Below are positions 8,432 through 16,604 of a stretch of DNA of 64,000 nucleotides, piece after piece (the first letter of the stretch is position 1; each line of letters starts with the position of its first letter). The notes beneath the pieces are model-generated. The model was not told the origin of the DNA. It did not search any database and saw only the letters and a program-made list of their open reading frames with translations. Where the stretch lies: NCBI GenBank assembly GCA_045635785.1, contig JAZTWJ010000107.1, forward strand, positions 1 through 64,000, in the 5' to 3' direction. The DNA comes from Flemingiibacterium sp045635785. Its GTDB lineage: Bacteria; Bacillota; Clostridia; Oscillospirales; CAG-272. A program made the position numbers and the translations under genes.

Positions 8432-9124
8432 TCATACCTGTAATTCCTCAATCGTCTTCAAAACCTCAAGATCCATTTGCTGTTCATGCGAATCAAGTCC
8501 GGCAGATGCCCGACCGCGAATGCGCGTTTGGGTGCCGTTTCGAACAAAGTTGAGCCATGAACGGTCCGCTTCGGTAGGAGCTGTACGAACGCGGGCGAGA
8601 TTCAGCGCGCCAAGTCGAAGCTCCGCTTCTGTATATGTACGCCGAATGCCGTCAAAACGCGCGGCAATGATTTGATAATGCTTGTTATGCTCTCGCACGA
8701 CAAGCTCATCTAAAATTTGATAGCCATCCGCAAGATAGCGGCGCAGTACTGCCTGCATGGACATGGGCTGAAGAACGAGCAGACATTTTGAGGTGCGCGG
8801 ATAGGGGGATGCATCGAGAATGGATGCGATCATTTCACCGCCCATGCCTGCAATGATGATATTATCGGGTGCAAAGGCTTCGATGCCGTCAAGTCCCGGT
8901 CGGCATGCGACGATGATTTTGTCCGCAAGCCCATGCGCGGCAACATTGACGCGCGCACGCTCACAAGGGCCCTCATTGATATCCGAAGCCAGCGCGCTCG
9001 GTGCACCGTTTTCCACTAAATAAATCGGTAAAAGGGCGTGATCGGTGCCAATATCCGCCACACTTCCCTTTTCCACCAGCGATGCCGCGGCGGAAAGTCT
9101 CGCGTCAAGTCGAAAATTTGTCAA
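8432..9124 (-). CDS. trmK: tRNA (adenine22-N1)-methyltransferase
   Basis: A 230-residue TrmK (YqfN) homologue, which methylates N1 of A22 in tRNA using SAM. The SAM-binding motif VADIGTDHALLPIYL and the catalytic-loop-like IIIAGMGGEMIASIL are family hallmarks. The start appears to be TTG at 9124, because an in-frame TGA lies 9 nt upstream and no nearer ATG is in frame. The gene is downstream of the DUF1858 gene and upstream of nif3, a conserved arrangement. The leader is a copy of the SD-hairpin element. Confidence 0.88.
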   Translation of the reverse strand: MTNFRLDARLSAAASLVEKGSVADIGTDHALLPIYLVENGAPSALASDINEGPCERARVNVAAHGLADKIIVACRPGLDGIEAFAPDNIIIAGMGGEMIASILDASPYPRTSKCLLVLQPMSMQAVLRRYLADGYQILDELVVREHNKHYQIIAARFDGIRRTYTEAELRLGALNLARVRTAPTEADRSWLNFVRNGTQTRIRGRASAGLDSHEQQMDLEVLKTIEELQV

Positions 9125-9163
9125 TGATAATCATCACTTTCGCATTTGCGAAAGCTTCCTTTC
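9125..9163 (-). promoter_or_regulatory. Hairpin leader, trmK copy
   Basis: Minus strand: TGAAAGG (9157-9163), arms CTTTCGCA (9147-9154) and TGCGAAAG (9137-9144) around TT, then TGATGATTATCA before the TTG start. GAAAG upstream can also pair with CTTTC, so two exclusive hairpins are possible. Confidence 0.6.
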
Positions 9164-9176
9164 AGGCTTATACCGC

Positions 9177-9200
9177 AAGCAGGCGCTGTGAACAGCGCCT
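9177..9200 (-). other. Intra-operon hairpin, DUF1858-trmK
   Basis: Arms GCAGGCGCTG and CAGCGCCTGC around a 4-nt loop. There is no T run, so it is more likely a processing or stability hairpin than a terminator. Confidence 0.55.
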
Positions 9201-9210
9201 GCTATGCTTT

Positions 9211-9411
9211 TTACTTGGATTCGAGGAAATCGTTGATTTTTTCGATCAACGCATCCGCATCGGTGCCATGCACCGCACAAGCCATTTCGATGGTTTCGCC
9301 GCGTGCGGAGGGACAGCCGAGGCAATGCATGCCGATTTCAAGGAAAAACTGTGCTGTTTCGCGATCGAAGTCAAGAACCTCACCGATAATAGAATCTTTT
9401 GTAACTTTCAT
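9211..9411 (-). CDS. DUF1858 protein, CxxC
   Basis: A 66-residue small cytosolic protein of the DUF1858 type, related to the N-terminal domain of ScdA/RIC iron-sulfur repair proteins. The signature HCLGCPSARGETIE carries a CxxC that may bind a metal or do thiol chemistry. The start at 9411 fits the family N-terminus (MKVTKDSIIGEVL). It is first in the DUF1858-trmK-nif3-nudix run. No direct ribosome binding site is next to the ATG; it lies across a hairpin. Confidence 0.82.
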   Translation of the reverse strand: MKVTKDSIIGEVLDFDRETAQFFLEIGMHCLGCPSARGETIEMACAVHGTDADALIEKINDFLESK

Positions 9412-9480
9412 TTAATGACCATTGCTTTCACCGCAGTGAAAGCTTCCTTTCTCCCCCTCAGGGGCTTAATTTTTGTTGCA
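9412..9480 (-). promoter_or_regulatory. Hairpin leader, DUF1858 copy (long form)
   Basis: Minus strand order: GCTTTTGCA, mini-hairpin CCCC/GGGG (9454-9464), AGAAAGGAA (9444-9452), arms GCTTTCAC (9436-9443) and GTGAAAGC (9424-9431) with loop TGCG, then AATGGTCATTAA and ATG. Compared with other copies, the C-G pair at stem position 7 is changed to A-T on both arms, which is a compensatory change. The upstream part resembles the leader at 55981. Confidence 0.62.
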
Positions 9481-9541
9481 AAAGCTTGAACCTAACAAAG
9501 TTCAAACTGTAGATGCATCATATTGATTTACATACACCATT

Positions 9542-9570
9542 ATTATACTCCGAAAATGCCGTTTTGTCAA
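9542..9570 (-). promoter_or_regulatory. Sigma-A promoter of the DUF1858-trmK operon
   Basis: Perfect TTGACA (9565-9570) and TATAAT (9542-9547) with a 17-nt spacer. The transcript would carry a leader of about 120 nt before the DUF1858 start. Confidence 0.88.
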
Positions 9571-9624
9571 CGACTACGGGGCACAATTCCCATAAAATTT
9601 GCGTATTTTTTACTTTTTGCTTCT

Positions 9625-9963
9625 TTATGCCATGTTTTCGGACAGCTTCTTGCCGCCGAGAATATGGAAATGCAAATGCTTGACGCTCTGACAGCCGTCT
9701 TCGCCCACATTTGTGATGATCCGATAGCCGTTAGTCAAGCCTGCTTCCGCTGCGATTGCAGGGATTTTTGCAAAGATTTTTGCAACGATTGCCGCATTAT
9801 CGGCAGCGATGGCATCGGCAGATGCAATGTGCATCTTGGGAATGACCAGAATATGCGTCGGTGCCTGCGGGTTGATATCATGAAATGCCAGCATATCGCT
9901 GTCCTCATAGGCTTTGTTAGAGGGAATTTCCCCCGCGATAATTTTACAGAAAATGCAATCCAT
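9625..9963 (-). CDS. HIT-family nucleotide hydrolase (HinT-like)
   Basis: A 112-residue histidine-triad protein with the catalytic HLHFHILGG near residue 98 and the N-terminal CIFCKIIAGEIP zinc-type Cys pair. HinT-like enzymes hydrolyse purine nucleoside phosphoramidates. The start at 9963 has GGAG 8 nt upstream. It lies 60 nt after murE as the last gene of the asnB-led run. Confidence 0.92.
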   Translation of the reverse strand: MDCIFCKIIAGEIPSNKAYEDSDMLAFHDINPQAPTHILVIPKMHIASADAIAADNAAIVAKIFAKIPAIAAEAGLTNGYRIITNVGEDGCQSVKHLHFHILGGKKLSENMA

Positions 9964-10023
9964 TGGTGACTCCTTGATTTTATAAAAATTTGATGAAATC
10001 GTTTTTTCACATGAACCTTATCA

Positions 10024-11502
10024 TCAGCGAGCCGCGCTGATGCTTTCCACCGCGGCGAGGATCTCCTCACGCTCGTTATAATACAGATAGTCGCCGCCGA
10101 TGATCTGATATTTTTCGTGACCTTTTCCCGCAAACAGGATCAGATCGCCTGCCTTTGCATGGGAGATGGCGTAGCGCACCGCTTCGCGTCGATCCACAAA
10201 GCTGACGTATGGACAGCCACTCATATGCGCTTCGATTTCGGCGATGATCTCCTCGGGCGGCTCATGCCCGGGATTATCGGTGGTGATGATGGCAAGATCC
10301 GCATACTTGGAAACGACCTCCGCCTGATCGGCGCGACGCTCCTTTGCGCGGTCGCCGATGGATCCGAACAGCACGATCAGCCGTTTTGGCTGATAGGCAG
10401 ACAGCGTTTGCAGAGCAGCCTCCATGGATGCGCGATTGTGTGCATAGTCAATGATGGTGATGGCATCGGGCAGTGCTTCTATTGTTTCAAAGCGACCGCT
10501 GACCGCGGCATTTTTTAGTGCGGTATGGATGGCATCGGGGTTGATCTGCATTTGCTCCGCCACCGCGATCGCCGCAAGTGCGTTGTAGATATTGAATGCG
10601 CCCGGTATGCGAAGGCTATACGCGTGCTCCCCTGCCTTGCTTTTGCAGGAGAAATTCTCTCCGAGGGCATTTCCGCTTCGATAGCTTCCGAGCTGCCGTC
10701 CGTTTACATCACAGGTGCCTCCCTCGCGCATACCGAAGGTTACGACCAAAGCACTTGCCTGTCGCATCATCACGTCGCAATGCGGATCGTCCGCATTGAA
10801 GATGCCACAGCGACAATGCTTGAACAGCGCGGCTTTGCACTGCATATAATGCTCAAAGGTCGGGTGTTCCACTCCACCGATATGATCGTGGGAAAGATTG
10901 GTAAACACGCCGATATGAAAGCGGATCCCATCCACGCGGTGCATAAAGATCGCCTGGCTGGAAACCTCCATAACCACCGCCGCCATGCCGTCCTCCACCA
11001 TTTTTCGGAAAGCCTTGTGAAGCTCGTAGCTTTCGGGCGTGGTGTTTTTGGTTTGGATATATTCATCGCCGATACGAATGCCTGTGGTGCCGATGTATGC
11101 GGTTTTGATGCCGCCCTTCTCTAAAATAGCGCGCACCAATTCTGCTGTGGTCGGCTTTCCCTTTGTTCCTGTGATTCCGATAACGACCAGCGATCTTGCA
11201 GGATGTGCAAAGAATGCCGCAGATGCATATGCCATTGCCTCGCGGGAATTTTCTACCACGATCTGCGTGGCATCGCTTGGAAGCGGAAGCTCCTTCTCCG
11301 TCAGAAAAGCTCTGCATCCGCGGGCATAGACCGCCTCTGCGTAGTCATGTCCGTCCGACCGCGCACCCTTCAGACAGACAAACAGCTTGTCGCTGACATC
11401 CGCCGTGCGCGAATCATAGATCATATCGGCAATGTCAACGCTTTCCGCCGCCGGTCCGACGGCTTTGTAGGCAAAGTCCTCGCAAATTTTGCTTAGAATC
11501 AT
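10024..11502 (-). CDS. murE: MurE-type UDP-MurNAc-dipeptide ligase, atypical
   Basis: A 492-residue Mur ligase that adds a diamino acid to UDP-MurNAc-L-Ala-D-Glu in peptidoglycan synthesis. Landmarks are the ATP loop GITGTKGKPTT at residues 109-119, the carbamylated-Lys region and DYAH near residue 352. Two points are odd. The P-loop has Pro at residue 117 where Thr/Ser normally contacts MgATP. The specificity motif reads DNPG (409-412) instead of the DNPR of meso-diaminopimelate enzymes, which points to L-Lys or another diamino acid. Start M at 11502 has AGGAG upstream. It sits with aspartate racemase, ATP-grasp ligase and asnB. Confidence 0.88.
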   Translation of the reverse strand: MILSKICEDFAYKAVGPAAESVDIADMIYDSRTADVSDKLFVCLKGARSDGHDYAEAVYARGCRAFLTEKELPLPSDATQIVVENSREAMAYASAAFFAHPARSLVVIGITGTKGKPTTAELVRAILEKGGIKTAYIGTTGIRIGDEYIQTKNTTPESYELHKAFRKMVEDGMAAVVMEVSSQAIFMHRVDGIRFHIGVFTNLSHDHIGGVEHPTFEHYMQCKAALFKHCRCGIFNADDPHCDVMMRQASALVVTFGMREGGTCDVNGRQLGSYRSGNALGENFSCKSKAGEHAYSLRIPGAFNIYNALAAIAVAEQMQINPDAIHTALKNAAVSGRFETIEALPDAITIIDYAHNRASMEAALQTLSAYQPKRLIVLFGSIGDRAKERRADQAEVVSKYADLAIITTDNPGHEPPEEIIAEIEAHMSGCPYVSFVDRREAVRYAISHAKAGDLILFAGKGHEKYQIIGGDYLYYNEREEILAAVESISAAR

Positions 11503-11626
11503 GGTTTGTCTCCTGTATGTGCGGACCACTGCCGCGTGCTTGTTGATGGAAATGCTCTTATGTGAAGATGCCTGCGCGATTTATTTTTTCGCCGTTTGCT
11601 CATAGCACCTCATGCAGAAACCATTC

Positions 11627-12331
11627 TTATCTGCGAAGCTGTTTTCCGCAGGCGAGAATGGATGAGCGTGCAAGACATTCCAGCGAATCCACAAAAAATT
11701 CGTCAAGATGACCTGATTTTTTGATCAGAGACAGTTCTGTACAGCCGAGGATCAGCCGTTCACAGCCAAGACTTCTCATGGCATCGGCGACGGCATAAAA
11801 CGACTGCAGATCGGGCGCGTTGCCCGATTTGATCTCGCCGTAGATGATCTGCATGATACGCCGCTGATCCGCTTCGGACGGCACCAAACATTCGATGCCG
11901 TGCGATTGGCAGTACTTTTGATAGGTTTGCGAACGGACCGTTCCGTCCGTGGCGAGCAGTCCAAAGCGCTGTACCCCACAGCCCTTGAGGTATTTTACCG
12001 ATTCGTCGATGATATTGAGCATCGGCACAGGAACCGCCGCTTGCAGCTGATCATAAAAATAATGTGCCGTATTGCAGGGGATGGCGATCATATCCGCGCC
12101 AAAATCCACAAGGCGTTTTGCATCGGGAATCATGGCATCAAGTGGATCATCATCCGACTCGCCCACAATAAACGCAGTGCGATCGGGTGTCGTAGCACGG
12201 CTGGAGATGACGATATCAAGGTGATCCTGGTCGCACGCCGCATCTGTCATCGATGTCAGCAGTTCGTAGAAATACACCGTAGACATGGGGCCGATGCCGC
12301 CCAGCACACCCAGCGTTTTATTCTTTTCCAT
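11627..12331 (-). CDS. Aspartate/glutamate racemase family
   Basis: A 234-residue PLP-independent amino acid racemase (Asp/Glu racemase superfamily). Both catalytic cysteines are visible: IPCNTAHYF near residue 77 and LGCTELSLI near residue 188. Next to a D-aspartate-ligase-like gene, the likely product is D-Asp. Start M at 12331 gives the family N-terminus (MEKNKTLGVLGGIGP) and a 14-nt overlap with the upstream ligase; a start at 12352 is also possible and neither has a clear ribosome binding site, which suggests coupling. Confidence 0.87.
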   Translation of the reverse strand: MEKNKTLGVLGGIGPMSTVYFYELLTSMTDAACDQDHLDIVISSRATTPDRTAFIVGESDDDPLDAMIPDAKRLVDFGADMIAIPCNTAHYFYDQLQAAVPVPMLNIIDESVKYLKGCGVQRFGLLATDGTVRSQTYQKYCQSHGIECLVPSEADQRRIMQIIYGEIKSGNAPDLQSFYAVADAMRSLGCERLILGCTELSLIKKSGHLDEFFVDSLECLARSSILACGKQLRR

Positions 12332-13550
12332 AATATTTTTTGAATTTACCATAATGATTATGCCCGTGCATTAAAAGAAATGCAGTCCTTTTAAAATTGA
12401 AGAAAGTGTCGGGGCGATACCAAAGTGCCGCATGCGCCTTGCCTGCGCTTGCCAATTTCTTGGCGCGCGCGATATTTTCTTTATCACGGCAAAATCCGTA
12501 AACCACGCGCTTTGGAATGCTATGCCAAAAAATTTCCTCATCGCAGAAATAGGTCTCGCCGAGGTCTTTTTCCTCCACATGATCCTCTACGATATTTTGC
12601 GCCACATTGCAGCCTGCCGATGTGACGTAATGATTGGAGCGCCCAAGTCGCAGATTGATTTCGAATGTGCGGAAGCTTCCGTCACGGCTGTCGAATTTGA
12701 TGTCGAAATTCGAATAACCCACAAAGCCGATCTCTTCAAGATATGCCTTGAATTTTTCCATCAGCGGCTTATCCTTTTCCGTAATGATGGCGCAGTGATT
12801 GCCAAGTCCCTTTGGCGTATGCTCCTCTAAAAGCACATGCCCGAGGCACATCATCTTGACTTTTCCGTGTCTGTCCGAATAAGCGGTCAGCACGCGCATA
12901 TTGGAGTCGTCGCCCGGGATCATATCCTGCAAAATGATCTTCTCCGGATAGCCCGAAGCGTATATACGGCGAATGATGATCTCCGCTTCTCCCTTGGTTG
13001 CGGCTGTGTAAACCTTTTTCATACCGTCAAAGGGATATTTCCAATAGATGGCGCTGGCGGAGGGCTTGATGATGACCGGATAGGAAAAACCAAGTGCGCT
13101 TTCATCCAGCACGTTTTGAAGATTTGTATCGGGCGTGATCACCGCCGTTTTGGGATACGGAATACCAAAGCGGTCACAATCCTCATAGAAGTTCGCTTTA
13201 TATGCAAGTCTTTCAAACAGATCCGCGCCGATATAAGGCACGATATAGCGCGGACGCAGTTTTTCGCCATGGTGGATCAGCATTGCCGCATAGTCGTCGG
13301 TGCATCCGAATGCGATAAGTGTGGCATCCTGATGCGCCTTTGCAAAATCCAGCAGCGTTTGTACCATAACCTCCGGCTCATCCAGTTTTTCTACGGCGGT
13401 GAAGCGCAGGATACGGGTATAGCAGGATGCGCCGATGGCGTATCTGCCGAATGCCTGCGATTTTACACCGTACTTTTCATGAAAGGCGCGGGCAACGCTG
13501 TAACAGTTGAGGTCCGCGCCGAGCAGCACGGGAATGATCGTATCTTTCAT
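12318..13550 (-). CDS. ATP-grasp ligase, probable D-aspartate ligase
   Basis: A 410-residue ATP-grasp protein. The N-terminus (VLLGADLNCYSVARAFHEKYG) and overall length resemble the Enterococcus faecium D-aspartate ligase Asl-fm, which attaches D-Asp to the side-chain amine of L-Lys in the peptidoglycan precursor. ATP-grasp elements seen include VIIKPSASAIYWKYPF, KIILQDMIPGDD and FEINLRLGRSNHYVT. Neighbours are an aspartate racemase downstream and an asparagine synthase upstream, matching the supply and amidation steps of a D-Asx bridge. The leader carries an SD-hairpin element. Assignment is by resemblance and context. Confidence 0.75.
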   Translation of the reverse strand: MKDTIIPVLLGADLNCYSVARAFHEKYGVKSQAFGRYAIGASCYTRILRFTAVEKLDEPEVMVQTLLDFAKAHQDATLIAFGCTDDYAAMLIHHGEKLRPRYIVPYIGADLFERLAYKANFYEDCDRFGIPYPKTAVITPDTNLQNVLDESALGFSYPVIIKPSASAIYWKYPFDGMKKVYTAATKGEAEIIIRRIYASGYPEKIILQDMIPGDDSNMRVLTAYSDRHGKVKMMCLGHVLLEEHTPKGLGNHCAIITEKDKPLMEKFKAYLEEIGFVGYSNFDIKFDSRDGSFRTFEINLRLGRSNHYVTSAGCNVAQNIVEDHVEEKDLGETYFCDEEIFWHSIPKRVVYGFCRDKENIARAKKLASAGKAHAALWYRPDTFFNFKRTAFLLMHGHNHYGKFKKYYGKE

Positions 13551-13581
13551 TATATCGTTCCATTGCCCATACGGGCATCCT
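13551..13581 (-). promoter_or_regulatory. Hairpin leader, ATP-grasp ligase copy
   Basis: Minus strand: AAGGA, arms TGCCC (13573-13577) and GGGCA (13564-13568) around GTAT, then ATGGAACGATATA and ATG. The stem sequence is unrelated to the CTTTC copies but the layout is the same. Confidence 0.5.
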
Positions 13582-13615
13582 TATTTATGTTTTATATGCG
13601 AGATATTTTGGCTCG

Positions 13616-15448
13616 TCAGTCTTCACAGAGGAAGAAGCGCTCGTACCATACAAGAAAAACGTATACGGTCCAAAGGCGACGACAGTTATTCTCCTTGCCG
13701 TCGCGATGTGCATCCAGCAGACGCACCAGCATATCCGTATCGAAAAATTCCTTTGCCGCGTTTGAACACAGCATCTTCCGCATGCGATTGTAATATTTTT
13801 CTTCTTTGATCCAATACCGCATGGGAACGGGGAATCCCATCTTCTTGCGATCCGCCCATTCATCGGGCAAGGTCAGATTTGCCGCGCGCCGGAAGATATA
13901 TTTTGTATTTTTGCCGTTGATTTTGTATTCGTGGGGAAGCTTTGCGGCATGCTCCATCACCCTGCGGTCAAGGAATGGCACGCGAAGCTCCAGCGAATGC
14001 GCCATGGACATCTTGTCCGCTTTGAGCAGAATATCGCCCGGCAGCCACAGATTGAGATCCAGATACTGCTTTTTATCAAGCTCCGATTTGCCCTTGACAC
14101 GGGCATAGATGGGCGCTGTAATCTCCTTGACAGAGGGACCGCCGCGATAGGCGGGCTTCAATACCGCCAGCGCGTCCTTTTCTTCCCAAACCTTCGCCTG
14201 ACCGATGAAATAATCCTCGGGATTGCCGCTGGATTGGATGATAAAATCATGCCCCTTGAAATAGGGCAGCTTTTTTGCCAAAGCCGCCGCCGCCACGCGA
14301 AGGGGCTTTGGGATACGTTTGTATCTTTGCATCATCGGGGTTTCATCGTACCATTCGTAGCCTGCGTAAATTTCGTCCGCGCCCTCTCCGGACAGCACCA
14401 CCGTCACATGCTCTCTTGCCAGCTTTGCAAGAAACCACAGCGGAACGGAGGAGAGATTGGAGTGCGGCTCATCCATATGATATTGGATCTCGGAAAGTGC
14501 GTCAAAGCACTCGTCTGCCGTGATCAGCTTGCGATAATTTTCCACGCCCAGCTTTTTTGAAAGCTCGGCGGCATAATCGGTCTCGTTGAATTTTTCATAG
14601 GCAAAGCCCACGGAAAAGGTTTTATCGGGCATCAGGCAGGCGGTGATATAGGATGAATCCACGCCTCCCGACAAAAATGAGCCTACCTTCACGTCGGAAA
14701 TGCGATGCGCTTCCACGGACTCGTGAACGATGTCATCAATTTGCTTGACATAGGTATCGAAATCGCCCTTTTCTTCGGTAAAATCCGCATCCCAATAGCG
14801 CGTGATCTGCATTTCTCCTCCGATTTTCAAAAGGAAGCGATGCGCGGGCGGCAGCTTGAACACGCCCTCAAAAAAGGTTTCTTCCATCGATGAATACTGG
14901 AAGGTGAGATAGGGACGCAAAGCGTTTCGATTGAGCTTTTTTACGAAATCGGGGTGTTCGAGGAAGGATTTGATTTCCGAACCGAACAGGTATCCATCGT
15001 TCGTTTTATAATAATAGAACGGCTTGATGCCGAAATAATCCCTTGCGCCATAGAGGATTTGCTGCTTATTATCGTAGATGACGAACGCGAACATTCCGCG
15101 CAGCTTACTTGCCAGATCCACGCCGTATTTTTCCCAGCCATGGACAAGAATTTCCGTATCGGAGCGCGTACGGAAGGTATGTCCATCCGATTCCAGCTCC
15201 GTTTTGATTTCCATGAAATTATAAATTTCACCGTTGAAGATGACAGCGATGCTTTCATCCTCATTGAACATCGGCTGTGAGCCGCCGTCAAGGTCGATGA
15301 TGGAGAGTCTTCTGAAACCGAGCGCGACATTTTCATCCGTGAACATACCTGCGGAATCGGGGCCGCGATGGATGATGCGGTTCATCATTCGCTCCAGTAT
15401 TTCTTTTTTCTTTTCCTGCTTCCCTGCGAAGCCGGCAAATCCACACAT
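13616..15448 (-). CDS. asnB: Asparagine synthase, glutamine-hydrolysing
   Basis: A 610-residue class-II amidotransferase with Cys2 as nucleophile after Met removal (MCGFAGFAG), the glutaminase motif FNGEIYNF and the synthetase PP-loop SFLSGGVDSSY near residue 260. It either makes L-Asn or, as AsnH does in lactic acid bacteria, amidates D-Asp on the peptidoglycan precursor. Its place at the head of the ligase-racemase-murE run favours the second role. The start at 15448 has GGAG 8 nt upstream. The size matches AsnB/AsnH. Confidence 0.9.
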   Translation of the reverse strand: MCGFAGFAGKQEKKKEILERMMNRIIHRGPDSAGMFTDENVALGFRRLSIIDLDGGSQPMFNEDESIAVIFNGEIYNFMEIKTELESDGHTFRTRSDTEILVHGWEKYGVDLASKLRGMFAFVIYDNKQQILYGARDYFGIKPFYYYKTNDGYLFGSEIKSFLEHPDFVKKLNRNALRPYLTFQYSSMEETFFEGVFKLPPAHRFLLKIGGEMQITRYWDADFTEEKGDFDTYVKQIDDIVHESVEAHRISDVKVGSFLSGGVDSSYITACLMPDKTFSVGFAYEKFNETDYAAELSKKLGVENYRKLITADECFDALSEIQYHMDEPHSNLSSVPLWFLAKLAREHVTVVLSGEGADEIYAGYEWYDETPMMQRYKRIPKPLRVAAAALAKKLPYFKGHDFIIQSSGNPEDYFIGQAKVWEEKDALAVLKPAYRGGPSVKEITAPIYARVKGKSELDKKQYLDLNLWLPGDILLKADKMSMAHSLELRVPFLDRRVMEHAAKLPHEYKINGKNTKYIFRRAANLTLPDEWADRKKMGFPVPMRYWIKEEKYYNRMRKMLCSNAAKEFFDTDMLVRLLDAHRDGKENNCRRLWTVYVFLVWYERFFLCED

Positions 15449-15487
15449 AGTTGTTCTCCATTTATACTCTTTTAGTGAAAATCACAC

Positions 15488-15508
15488 AAGGGAGCGTGAG
15501 CTTCCCTT
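15488..15508 (-). other. Hairpin in asnB leader
   Basis: Minus strand arms AAGGGAAGC and GCTCCCTT pair with one bulge around TCAC. The AAGGGA of the first arm looks like a ribosome binding site held in the stem, while asnB has a second free GGAG next to its ATG. Confidence 0.45.
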
Positions 15509-15552
15509 GCCATGAAAAATCTGCATAACATTTCAATTTTGATTTTCTTAAT

Positions 15553-15561
15553 ATTATAGCA
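15553..15561 (-). promoter_or_regulatory. Extended -10 promoter of the asnB operon
   Basis: TGC directly before TATAAT on the minus strand, an extended -10 element. The region 17 nt upstream is T-rich (TTATTT) without a good -35. A leader of about 100 nt follows. Confidence 0.55.
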
Positions 15562-15640
15562 CAGTTTGTTCGAAAAATAAAGCATTTTCTGTTAATTTTT
15601 GCTTGCTTTTTCAAGTTTTGGCCGGCTACACCGATTGCTG

Positions 15641-16390
15641 CTACTCCTCGTCGGAAAATTTCATCAGCTTCACTTCTTTGTAACCGTCGATACCGGCTTT
15701 TTGCAGAGCACCGAAAATCCGATGCCGAAGCCCCTTGTTTTGGCGTTCCAAACTCACAAGAAGTTGCTTCATGCTTTCTCGCTCGGTATTTTTATCCGCA
15801 GGGCACGGCGATGTGATAATCGGCAGCGGATGACGATTGGCAAAATAGCGCACATCCTTCTCCTGTGCATATAAGAGCGGGCGTATCATCGTCAGATTCT
15901 TTCTCGACAGATATGTCACAGGGGAGAAGGAACCGAGCCGTCCTTCGAAAAACAAATTCAGCATGAAAGTATCCACCACATCATCGAAGTGATGGCCAAG
16001 TGCCAGCTTATTGCAATTCTGCCGCTTGCACTCGTCATGCAAAGCACCGCGCCGCATTTTTGCACAAAGTCCGCACGGATTTTTCTCCTTGCGAACATCA
16101 AAGACAATACGCGCAATTTGTGTTTTTGTGACGATATACGGTACGTCCAACTCTTTGCAGAGCGCTTCCACTTCACGAAAGTCCACCCCTTCAAAGCCCA
16201 TGTCCACCGTTATGGCGACAAGCTCGAATTTTTTCGGATAGAATCGCCTCAGCTCCGCCAGCGCAAACAACAGCGTCAAAGAATCCTTACCGCCCGAGAT
16301 TCCGACACCGATACGGTCGCCGTCCTCGATCATGTTGTAATCATCCACCGCACGTCTTGTAAATGAGAGGATGCGTTTGATTTCTTTCAT
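15641..16390 (-). CDS. TtcA-like tRNA 2-thiolation ATPase
   Basis: A 249-residue PP-loop ATPase of the TtcA/TtuA family that activates a tRNA base for sulfur transfer (2-thiocytidine 32 in TtcA). The PP-loop VGISGGKDSLTLL is near residue 31. The Fe-S cysteines are NPCGLCAKMRRG near residue 108 and a third Cys in TSPCPADKN near residue 197. LALGHHFDDVVDTF is the second conserved block. Cytosolic. The ribosome binding site AAAGGGAG lies across a 9-bp hairpin from the ATG. Confidence 0.88.
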   Translation of the reverse strand: MKEIKRILSFTRRAVDDYNMIEDGDRIGVGISGGKDSLTLLFALAELRRFYPKKFELVAITVDMGFEGVDFREVEALCKELDVPYIVTKTQIARIVFDVRKEKNPCGLCAKMRRGALHDECKRQNCNKLALGHHFDDVVDTFMLNLFFEGRLGSFSPVTYLSRKNLTMIRPLLYAQEKDVRYFANRHPLPIITSPCPADKNTERESMKQLLVSLERQNKGLRHRIFGALQKAGIDGYKEVKLMKFSDEE

Positions 16391-16429
16391 AATCTATTCA
16401 AGCCTTTGTCTGACAAAGGCTCCCTTTCT
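16391..16429 (-). promoter_or_regulatory. Hairpin leader, ttcA copy
   Basis: Minus strand: AGAAAGGG (16422-16429), arms AGCCTTTGT (16413-16421) and ACAAAGGCT (16401-16409) around a 3-nt loop, then TGAATAGATT and ATG. AAAGG could instead pair with CCTTT, with GAG as the loop. The stem differs in sequence from other copies but keeps pairing in both alternative folds. Confidence 0.62.
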
Positions 16430-16549
16430 AAAAGCAAGTGATATTAAACCGCTTCATAAAAGCGGCGGGGCAAGCATATCATAAAATGAATACATAACAG
16501 CGTTTGCGGCTTTACTTTGGTCAAAAACCACGATTTTGCCGTGCAAATC

Positions 16550-16604
16550 AAGCCCAAAGGGGCAGAAAGGTAGCTTTCGCCCGAGCGAAAGCCATGGTTA
16601 TTCT
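16550..16604 (+). promoter_or_regulatory. Hairpin leader, amidase copy (long form)
   Basis: Mini-hairpin GCCC (16552-16555) and GGGC (16560-16563), AGAAAGG (16564-16570), arms GCTTTCGC (16573-16580) and GCGAAAGC (16585-16592) with loop CCGA, then CATGGTTATTCT and ATG. There are 34 nt between AAAGG and the start, 20 of them in the hairpin. GAAAG can also pair with CTTTC across GTAG. Confidence 0.65.

Noticed and set aside
12332..12352. Racemase start at 12352
   Set aside because: Possible, but it adds seven residues not expected for the family and has no ribosome binding site; 12331 is preferred without certainty.
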